From: Ailurus styani
Lineage: Eukaryota; Chordata; Mammalia; Carnivora; Ailuridae
Assembly (NCBI GenBank): GCA_002007465.1
Contig: LNAC01000109.1
Span: forward strand, 2,683,885 to 2,747,884
DNA: 64,000 nucleotides
Reading direction: 5' to 3'
The position numbers and the translations under genes are program-made. Position 1 is the stretch's first letter, and every line of letters starts with the position of its first letter. Shown here in pieces: positions 56,320-64,000 of the stretch. The notes below the pieces were generated by a model. It did not search any database, was not told the origin of the DNA, and saw only the letters and a program-made list of their open reading frames with translations.

Positions 56320-56520
56320 TTGATTCATCGGGTAATAATGGAAAGAACATGAAATTAACAAGACCTGGGTTTGGGCTGCTTGGAGAAGGTAACTCCCTAA
56401 GTCTCCACCTCTTTATATAAAATGAGCATGAAAATATTAAAACTTGCTTCACATGGTTGCTGCAGACACTAAGTGAGACCCTGCAATTCTGTCAATCAAG
56501 TAAAGTATGTTCTTTTCAGA
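56320..56520 (+). repeat. MIR, sense
   Basis: 'tggaaagaacatgaaattaa' and 'agacctgggtttgggctgc', then 'gtctccacctctttatata' and 'gttgctgcagacactaagtg', give full sense MIR order. Confidence 0.72.
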
Positions 56521-57185
56521 GAATTATTAATTCTACCTTTTATCAATGCATTGGCACACATCTGTTCAAAATTAAACCATGATTATAAAATACAATGCCA
56601 GTTCTTGATTAATCAGTGACTTCCATGTCATAAAACAGTCATTCCATTAAAATTAGTCTGTAGCTGGTATTACTGAGTCATAATATTGGGATGCATATCT
56701 CAAATTTCCCCATAATCCAACACAAAACTCAGTGTTGGGGACAATTCAAGAGGACCGCTTCCCGGTAAGCAGCCCTACATACTCTGTTACAGGGTCCCCT
56801 GATCTTCCCGGAAGCCAAGGCCATGCTCCCTGCTTGCCCACAGCTGCTTGAGGCTTCCAGGCATCCTCTGCCCATAATCACTCATAATCCTTTCTGGACC
56901 AAATCCAGAGACAGACCCAATCTTCTAAAATGCCCACCCCTGTGTCCACAACCCTTCTTCTCTCTTGTCTCAATGCTGGGAGGTGTCCCTCTTCCAACAA
57001 AGGCCAGTCTCTCCAAATGAGTCCTGTGCCAGGACTTCCCTGTTTTTAAAGATATCATCCCCTTGGGCCTTAGAGCACCATCAACTTATCACTGTGCTAG
57101 ACAGCAGCAATCTCCCAGTACCCACTCTTGGGCAACTATGCTCTTTCCCTATATGCAGCCAGAATAATATTTTAAAAAGTAGAGA
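56521..57185. other. Unassigned sequence
   Basis: No gene is recognised. 56760-57160 may be an old LINE fragment. Confidence 0.38.
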
Positions 57186-58435
57186 TATAATTCAATATCA
57201 TAGAATTCAGCATTTTATATTCCTATCAGCAAAGTACAAGGGTTCCAATTTTCTTGATGGGAATGTTGAGCCCAAGGGAATGATGCCTTTAAAACATCTA
57301 TGTTTCCTTCTAAGAGTTTTATAGGGTTAGCTTTGACATTTAGGTCTTTGATCCTTTTGCAGTTCACTTTTATATATGGTGTGAGGTAGGGGTTCAACTT
57401 CATCTTTTGCATATGGATATCCAGTTGTCCAGCACCTTTTGTTGAATAGAATCTTCTTTCCCCCATTGGGTGGTCTTGGCACCCTAGTCAAAAATGAACT
57501 GACCATAGATATATGGATTTCCTTCTGAAAGCTCATTTTCTATCCTACTGACCTGTATGTCTATCCCTACGCCAAAACAATACTATCTTGATTACTGTAG
57601 CTTTGCAGTAAGTTTTGAAATTGGGAAGGATGACTCTACTCACTTAATTCTTCTTTTTCAAAACTGTTTTGGTTGTTTGGGGTCCTTTGAATTTCCATAT
57701 AAATTTTAGTCTCAGCTTGTCTATTTCTGCAAAAAGGCAGTTGAAATTTTAATAGGGATTGCACTGAATTTGTAGATCAATTAGGGGAGTACTGCCTTAT
57801 TAACAATATTAGTTAGGTCTTCTGACCCTTGAACATATGATGTCTCTCCTTTATTTGGGTCTTCTTGAGTTTCTTTCAACAACATTTTATAGTTTTTAGT
57901 GTACAAGTCTCGCACATCTCTGGTTAATCCTATTCTTAAACATTTTATTCATTTTTATTATTATAAGTGAAATTATATTCTTAATTTCATTTTTGGATTT
58001 TTCATAGCTAGCACAGAGAACTGTAACTGATTTTTCAAGTACTGATCTTGTAGTCTGCAACCTTGCTTGGCTCACTTACTAGTTTAATAGTTGTTGGGGG
58101 TGGATTTTTAGAGAGTTATATATAAATATATAATCATGTCATCAACTAATGGAGATAGTTTCACTTCTTCTTTGCCAGTATGGATGCCTTTCATTTCTTT
58201 TTCTCGCCTAATTGCTCTCATGAGAACCTCCAGTACAATCCTGAATATGTGGTAAGAGCAGATATCCTTGTTTTGTTCCTGATCTTAGGGAAGAAAACTT
58301 TCAGTCTTTTCAAGATTAAGTATGATGTTAGTTGTGAGTTTTTGTAGCTGCCCTTTATCAGGCTGAGGAATATCTTAATTTCTCTTTCATTTTTGAAGGG
58401 CACTTTTACCAAACATAGAATTCTTCCTTGGCAGG

Positions 58436-58466
58436 TTTTTTTTTCTTTCTTTCTTTCTTTCTTTCA
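58436..58466. repeat. (TTTC)n microsatellite in L1
   Basis: A T run followed by about six TTTC units at the probable internal junction of the antisense L1. Confidence 0.9.
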
Positions 58467-58985
58467 TCACTTTAAATATGTCCTCCCACTATCTTCTGGC
58501 CTTGCTGTCTTTGTGTTTTGTTTTTTAATGGGAAATCAACTGTTAATCTTATTGAAGATCCCCTGTACATGCGTCACTTTTCTCTTGCTACTTTCTCTCT
58601 TTGTTTTTGGCTTTTGATACTGTGGTTATGATGTGTCTAGGTGAGGATCTCTTTGAATTTATCCTCCCTGGAGTTTGTTGACTTTCTTGGATGTGAAGAT
58701 GTATGTTTTTTCACCAAATCTGGCATGTTTCCTGTCATTATTTCTTCAAATATCTCAACTGATCTATCTTCAGGTTCACTGATTCCTTCTTCAGCCTGCA
58801 CAAATCGGTTGTCGAGCCCTACTAGTAAATGTTTTTGGTTTGAGTTATACTTTTCAATTCTATCATTTTCTTTTTGGTTTCTTTTTTAATAATTTCTATC
58901 AATTACCTCTATGTGAGACTCGATTTTCATACTTTCATTTAGATATGGTTTCCTTAGTTTCTTGTACATATTTAAAATAGTGGAC

Positions 58986-59190
58986 TGGGCACCTGGATGG
59001 CTCAGTCGGTTAAGCGTCTGGCTTCGGGTCAGGTCGTGATCCCAGAATTCTGGGATTAAGCCCTGTGTTGGGCTCCTTACTCAGTGGGGAGCCTGCTTCT
59101 CCCTCTTCCCAACTCCATGCATGATCTTGCTCCCTCCCTCTCACTCTTGCTCTCTCTCTCTCAAATAAACAAAAATAATAAAATAAAATA
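58986..59190 (+). mobile_element. Carnivore SINE in L1 (first of three)
   Basis: 'gggcacctggatggctcagt' through an AAATA-rich tail. The sequence before it, 'aaaatagtggact', recurs at 59175-59188 as 'aaaatagaagacct' and at 59625 as 'aaaatagtggacct'. Confidence 0.92.
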
Positions 59191-59200
59191 GAAGACCTAT

Positions 59201-59395
59201 AGGAGCCTAGGTGGCTCAGTGGCTTAAGCATCTGTCTTTGCTCAGGTCATGATTCTGGGTTCCTGGGATTAAGCCCCTCCTCAGGCTCCCTGCTCAGCAG
59301 GGAGTCTGCTTATCCCTCCCCCTCTGCCCCTCCCCCTGCTCATGCACGCACGTTCTCGCTCTCTCCCAAATAAATAAAATCTTTTTTAAAAATCT
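59201..59395 (+). mobile_element. Carnivore SINE in L1 (second of three)
   Basis: 'aggagcctaggtggctcagt' head and 'caaataaataaaatctttt' end. It begins about 11 bases after the previous SINE tail. Confidence 0.92.
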
Positions 59396-59403
59396 AAAAA
59401 TAC

Positions 59404-59608
59404 AGGGGGAGCCTGGGTGGCTCAGTCGTTAAGCGTCTGCCTTCGGCTCAGGTCATGTTCCCAGGGTCCTGGGATCGAGCCCCGTATTGGGCTCCCTGCT
59501 CAGCGGGAAAGCCTGCTTCTCCCTCTCCCACTCCCCCTGCTGGTGTTCCCTCTCTCGCTGTGTCTCTCTCTGTCAAATAAATAAATAAAATCTTAAAAAA
59601 AAATTTTT
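59404..59608 (+). mobile_element. Carnivore SINE in L1 (third of three)
   Basis: 'agggggagcctgggtggctc' head and an arctoid-type 'ttccctctctcgctgtgt' module. It lies directly after the second SINE. Confidence 0.93.
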
Positions 59609-60190
59609 AATACAAAAACAAAATAAAATAGTGGACCTAAAGTATTTATCTAGTAATTCTGGTGTCTGGGCTTCTTTGGGGACAGTTTCTATCAATTGTT
59701 TTCTCCCCCATGTATATAAGATTGTATTTCTTTATGGTTTCTTTGCATATTTCATAATTTTTGTTGAAAACTGCACATTTCAAATAATATAATGTAGCAA
59801 CTCCAAAAATCAGATTCTGCTCCTTTATAGGGTTTGTCATTGCTGTTTAATGCTGTGGTTGCTTGGTGACTTTCCTGAACTAATTCTGCAAAGTCTGTAT
59901 TCTAAGTCATGAGTGATCACTGAAGCCTTTGCTCAGTTAACTCAGTGGTCAGCTAATGATTAGACAGAGATTTCCTTAACCCCCTGGAACCAGCAAATCT
60001 CCCCCTCTTTGCTGAGGGGTTCGGTTTGCGTGTTGGGGCATGCCTTCACCACTCAGCCAAGCAGTTTCTACCTCCGCCCTGACTTTCACGTTCTGCTTGC
60101 ATGCAGCTTCAAGGTCAGTCAGAGGTGAGAGATTATTGCCTTCTCAAGTCTTTTCTGAACATGCACACAGCCAACACAGGTACATGGATT

Positions 60191-60499
60191 ACAAGAACAG
60201 CAGAGCTTTTAAAAGCTCTCAGTGGAGAAAATAAAATAAAATAAAAGCCCCTGATGGACATCTTACTCCTCAGCCTTTCCTTTTAAGTGCTATGTTATTA
60301 GTCTATTGTCTATCCCAACTGTTATCCATTGCCCATGCAGCTGTAATGTTAAAATAATCAGCAAATGTCCCTGTGGAGAGGCTTTAAGCACTGGGGATGG
60401 TTTAAGTGAGGTCAATGAAGGACAAGCCTTCCAAGTGAGGTCTTGAGGGGAACCACTAGCTACTAGATGATGGCTATTCTATGTGATCTGGCTACTGGC
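60191..60499. other. Unassigned sequence with a short AAATA tract
   Basis: AAATA units lie at 60226-60245. No SINE body is attached. Otherwise nothing is recognised. Confidence 0.38.
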
Positions 60500-60945
60500 T
60501 AGGTCTCCAACTTTACCTCCCACATCCTATCCCAAGGCAGCTGGCATTCTTGCAGTTTCTTGAACAAGGCTATTGCTGCCCCAGGGCCTTTGCACATAGT
60601 GTTTGCCTTTGCCTGAAAAGTTCTTCCCCGTGATCTCTGCATGGCTGGTTTCATCACTTCATTACCATCTGTGATTAAACAGTACTTCATCAAATAGGTT
60701 TTCCAACCACCCTCTCTAATAAAACCTCCTTCTCACTCAACCCCCACCACCAACAATATCTATTAATCTTTCTTTTTTTTTCAGTAGTACTTATCACAAT
60801 CTGGGATGATATCATATACATACTTGCTATTGCCTGATTTCCCTGTTGGAACCTAAGTTCCGTGAAGATGAGCTCTGTATCCCTAACTCCTAAAACAGTG
60901 CTTGGATCTGCTCACAAATACTTGCTGAAAAATGAAGCAGTCTTC
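60500..60945 (+). mobile_element. L2 LINE 3' region, sense
   Basis: 'ccagggcctttgcacatagt' and 'ttgcctgaaaagttcttccc', then 'tagtacttatcacaatctgg' and 'ccgtgaagatgagctctgta', follow L2 in order. Confidence 0.78.
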
Positions 60946-61614
60946 TAAGATGGATCTGTACTCTATCAGCTTAACTAAACTGGACTACACTTCCTAGAAT
61001 TCCCTTCCTTGTATAGCTCCAAATTATCATGGTGTACTTGGCCCAAGACTTGGAAGGCAACCATGAAGCAACAGCCATGCTCTTCTGTGCTCGGGAAGTT
61101 GGTGCAAGCACCAGGCATTGTTGTAGAGATATACACTGTCACTTGTCTGCTGCACCAACTGGTTGGCATGGAGCAGCAGCCAGGCCCGCAGCTCCCCTAG
61201 CTCTAGCTTCTCCAACTCCTGGGCCAGGGGCATATTGAGCTCTGTGACAAAGAACACCCATACTTTGCATGACATCTTCATTATCAAAGCTGGAGGAATA
61301 GTCAGTGAGAAAACAACACAGTTCCAGTTCATCCTTGTGGGTTCCAGCTTAGCCTGGTTCCAGCTTTTTCTTGCTCCCTCCAATTCACAAGTCTCTTCTC
61401 TTCCTGACTGCCTGCCTGTGGTCTTCAAGGTCTAACACCAGATACAGAGACAACATCACATAGACAGGGTAATGAGTTCCCACAACTATGCAAGGTCAAA
61501 TATTTATAACAGATCCCTTATAATCCAAGTGGTTCTGCTTCTCTGATTGAACCCAGATGATAGCCCCATGTCCTGCACTTCAACCATTCTGTTGGTTTAT
61601 CTCCATCTGCTTTT
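60946..61614. other. Unassigned sequence, possibly an old repeat
   Basis: 'actacacttcctagaattcc' is reminiscent of an old mammalian DNA-transposon or LTR start, but I cannot name it. Frames of 133 (minus) and 90 codons (plus) overlap without domains. Confidence 0.38.
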
Positions 61615-61817
61615 GTTTTTTATTTTTTTAAAGATTTTGTTTATTTATTTGAGAGAGAGAGAGAGTACTCATGAGCAGGGGGCAGGAAGCTGGGGGGAGG
61701 AGCAGCAGGAGAGGGAGAAGCAGGCTTCCCGCTGAGCAGGGAGCCCAATTCAGGCTCCATCCCAGGACCCTGAGATCATGACCTGAGCTGAAGGCTGACG
61801 CTTAACCAACTGAGCCC
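61615..61817 (-). mobile_element. Carnivore SINE, antisense
   Basis: Target duplication 'ccatctgctttt' on both sides (61603 and 61819). 'aagattttgtttatttattt' tail complement, and the end 'caactgagccccc' has lost part of the head. Confidence 0.93.
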
Positions 61818-61889
61818 CCATCTGCTTTTAAACAAAGTTTCCCAACTTAAAAACAAAACAAAACAAAAAAAACCCCTCATCAACCTGAC

Positions 61890-63420
61890 ACACCCCTCCA
61901 ATTATAGCCCACTCTCCCCTTTCCAAGTTAAACTTCTGAAAAACCTGCCTTCATTGACTGTGTTCATTTTATGAATTCCTCTAGCTCTTGCTAGATCAAC
62001 AATAAGTTCCATTTGCAAAATCCAAAGAACACATTTTTTTCCAGTTCCCATCTAACGAAAGCTGGTATTTTTTAGTCATGTTGTCTGTGGCTTGGCACTC
62101 TGACCTCCACAAAACTCTCTGCCCTTGGCCTCCATGGCACCAAACTTTCCTGGTTTCCCTCCCTTCTCTTTCCATTTTCCTCTCCCTGGCTGGCTTCTTC
62201 TCGACCTGTGTGTTAAACTTTAGGGTCCTCAGGACAGACATATCCCCTTGGCCCTCTGCACTCTCTCCTTCAGTGGTCTCCTCCACCCCCCATGCCTCTA
62301 ATTACTACTCAGATGCCAACATAATTTCCATCTCTCTGGCCTCCAGATCTGCTCAGCAATGTCCACAGCGACCTCAGAGTCAGCATATCCCAAATCCATT
62401 CCTGACCATCCCTGCAATCTGAGGACGCCATCATGCTTCCGGTCATGGCCAAAGCCAGAATCCTGAGATTAATCCTTGACTATGCTTCTTCTTACATCTC
62501 CCCAGTCACCAGGTGCTGGCAACTTGGTCTTTCAAATGTCCCCATCCACCTCTCTCCATCCCTATGGTCACCACACTCATCCTACCTGACACCTTGCCCC
62601 CTCCCCCATCTCATTCTTCACAATAAGGCCTCCCTTTCACCGGTCCTGCTTCCTCATTCAAATACTTATGGGGTTGTAGCTGTACTCCAGAAGGATCTCT
62701 ACAAAGTGCAGGTGCAATCATGATATTTCTCTGCCTCAAACCGTTTTAAGGTTATCCATAGGAGGGGCGCCTGTGTGGCTCAGTGGATTAAACCCTCTGC
62801 CTTCAACTCAGGTCATGATCTCAGGGTCCTGGGATTGAGCCCCACATCGGGCTCTCTGCTCGGCAGGGAGACTGCTTCCTCCTCTCTCTCTGCCTGCCTC
62901 TCTGCCTACTTGTGATCTCTCTCTCCATCAAATAAATAAATAAAATCTTTAAAAAAAAAAGTTATCCATAGGGTAAAATATAACACTCTCAGGGCCTTGT
63001 GCATCTGCCCTGTCTCCTCAGCCCTACCTTAAGCCCTCTATCTCTTCCTTGCCTGTTCCAAAGGCACCCACCCAATCCCTGGAATGAAAGCATTTCTCCA
63101 CCTTCTGGCTTTTGCACCCTCTGCCTGGAATGCTCTTCTTGACCTCCTTTTTCTAGCGAATTCCTGCTCTTCTTTCAGATGTTGACTTGAACCTCCCTGC
63201 TTGCCATCCCCAGATCAGAGTGGTTTTATCATTCACCCCACAGCACTTGCTCTTCTTTATGCCACATCGTGCCTGTCCTTATATGCTGAACATCTGTCCC
63301 CCACCAGGCGCATGAAAGTGGCATGTGGTCCTGTCTTGCCCACCCACCAAAAGTACCACTAGGGCTGGCAAAATGCCTACTCACGGCAAGTGGGTAACAA
63401 ATGCTCGTCAAATTAGTAAA
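61890..63420 (+). mobile_element. Long L2 LINE copy, sense, interrupted by a SINE
   Basis: 'gattaatccttgactatgct', 'catctccccagtcaccaggt', 'ctctgcctggaatgctcttc' and 'ttctttcagatgttgactt' run in the order of L2 ORF2 end then 3' UTR. The 114-codon frame 62078-62422 is a decayed piece of it. Confidence 0.76.
62764..62960 (+). mobile_element. Young carnivore SINE, mustelid-type 3' module
   Basis: Perfect target duplication 'gttatccatagg' (62751-62762 and 62961-62972). 'tctgcctacttgtgatctct' module and an intact A-tail. Confidence 0.97.
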
Positions 63421-63461
63421 TATAAAAGGTTCGAAAGCTAGGCCAATATTCTCATTTTACA

Positions 63462-63503
63462 GAGGAAGGAAGGAAGGAAGGAAGGAAGGAAGGAAGGAAG
63501 GAA
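63462..63503. repeat. (GGAA)n microsatellite
   Basis: About ten perfect GGAA units follow a short MIR-like 'ttctcattttacagagg'. GGAA is also the ETS-factor core, and long GGAA arrays can act as ETS-bound enhancers in other contexts. Confidence 0.95.
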
Positions 63504-64000
63504 CGTGTCAACTCTAGCTCACAGAGAACAGATATTCCTATTTCCCCGGAGTAAGAGTTTTAATTGTTTATGCAGGCCTCTTGACCTTGGAATGCTTAGG
63601 AGGGACAAATAGATATGGCTATCTAGACATACACGCATACACACTCCAAAACATACCTGCTATAAAACTTACACACAGGAGCAAACTATTTTGACCATGT
63701 CCCTACCTCCTCCTTGCTAAATGTGTCCCCAGCCTGCTGCCCTAGAGGGATTTCACTGCTAATCCATTCCTGCTCTGCTGGTCAGGCAAGGGCAATGGGG
63801 GATAGGATGGGGCATTCTAATTCAAGGACTTCAGGAGTGAGGCTGAAGGATTTGAATTAACTCCAAGAGACAAACATCAGTCTGCATTACTCACTTGAGA
63901 TTTATGAAGCGGGGCAGTACAGAGAGGGTCCAAGCTTGTGTACAGTGGGGACACAGTCTGTCCTTCCCAGCTTCAATCCCCCTGTCCTTACTCCCTTCCC
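63504..64000. other. Unassigned sequence at window end
   Basis: No gene or named repeat is recognised. Confidence 0.38.

Larger units (their letters stand above)
57186..60190 (-). mobile_element. LINE-1 antisense, internally deleted, with three SINEs
   Basis: 57280-58400 is the antisense of the L1 ORF2 reverse-transcriptase to C-terminal region. Minus-strand peptide pieces such as 'KLNPYLTPYIKV' and 'IKDLNVKANPIKLLEGNI' are L1 ORF2p-like. After about 58390 the match jumps to antisense ORF1/5' sequence ('gtcctcccactatcttctgg', 'tgtgtctaggtgaggatctc'), and 59640-60100 resembles an L1 5' UTR. The element therefore lacks its central part. Many stops make it non-functional. Confidence 0.8.

Noticed and set aside
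57215..58412. Minus-strand peptides resembling a reverse transcriptase/C-terminal protein
   Set aside because: They are genuine L1 ORF2p remnants but interrupted by many stops and frameshifts. Recorded as part of the mobile element, not as a gene.
61009..61435. Frames of 133 (minus) and 90 (plus) codons considered as a possible exon
   Set aside because: They overlap each other, show no domain and lie in what looks like an old unclassified repeat.

Overview
This is mammalian nuclear DNA and almost certainly from a carnivore. More than thirty copies of the tRNA-derived carnivore SINE (CAN-SINE/SINEC) lie on both strands, recognised by a head reading 'cgcctgggtggctcag', a '(a)aataaataaaatctt' end and an A-tail. 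Several copies with perfect or near-perfect target duplications carry the 'ctgcctacttgtgatct' 3' module that I associate with mustelids (ferret, mink, otter, badger). Others carry a 'ttccctctctcgctgt' module seen more widely in arctoid carnivores. A mustelid is therefore my best guess, at moderate confidence, and this is inference from memory of repeat subfamilies.

I see no protein-coding exon I can defend. The open reading frames are short, lack recognisable domains, and mostly fall in repeats or GC-rich sequence. The window reads as intergenic and/or intronic DNA around one promoter-like CpG island at about 35.3-36.5 kb, which is broken by a 483-base assembly gap. A possible minus-strand splice donor sits at its lower edge and a full cAMP-response-element palindrome lies about 0.5 kb outside it.

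Layout. 0-2 kb: sense L1 ORF1/ORF2-start remnant. 2.4-2.8 kb: a SINE that appears twice around a small gap, probably an assembly artefact. 4-9.7 kb: old L1 pieces, a hAT element and an MLT1 LTR. 10-24 kb: SINEs, MIR and L2 copies, a Tigger-type DNA transposon and a long antisense L2 (21.9-23.75 kb). 25-34 kb: SINEs, including a clean SINE-in-SINE nest, plus MIR and L2. 35-36.5 kb: CpG island. 37-50 kb: a near-complete MLT1 LTR, L2 and MIR copies, and an unassigned GC-rich stretch with the longest open frame free of gap bases. 50-56 kb: nested layers of L1M, Tigger and SINE. 57-60 kb: antisense L1 with an internal deletion and three SINEs stacked at one site. 60-63.4 kb: two sense L2 copies.

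The interesting content is repeat archaeology, a few assembly-quality flags and the candidate promoter. I found no convincing previously undescribed biological system. Repeat names are from memory of consensus sequences; RepeatMasker with a carnivore library would settle names and exact ends. Boundaries of MIR, L2 and L1 fragments are approximate (tens of bases).
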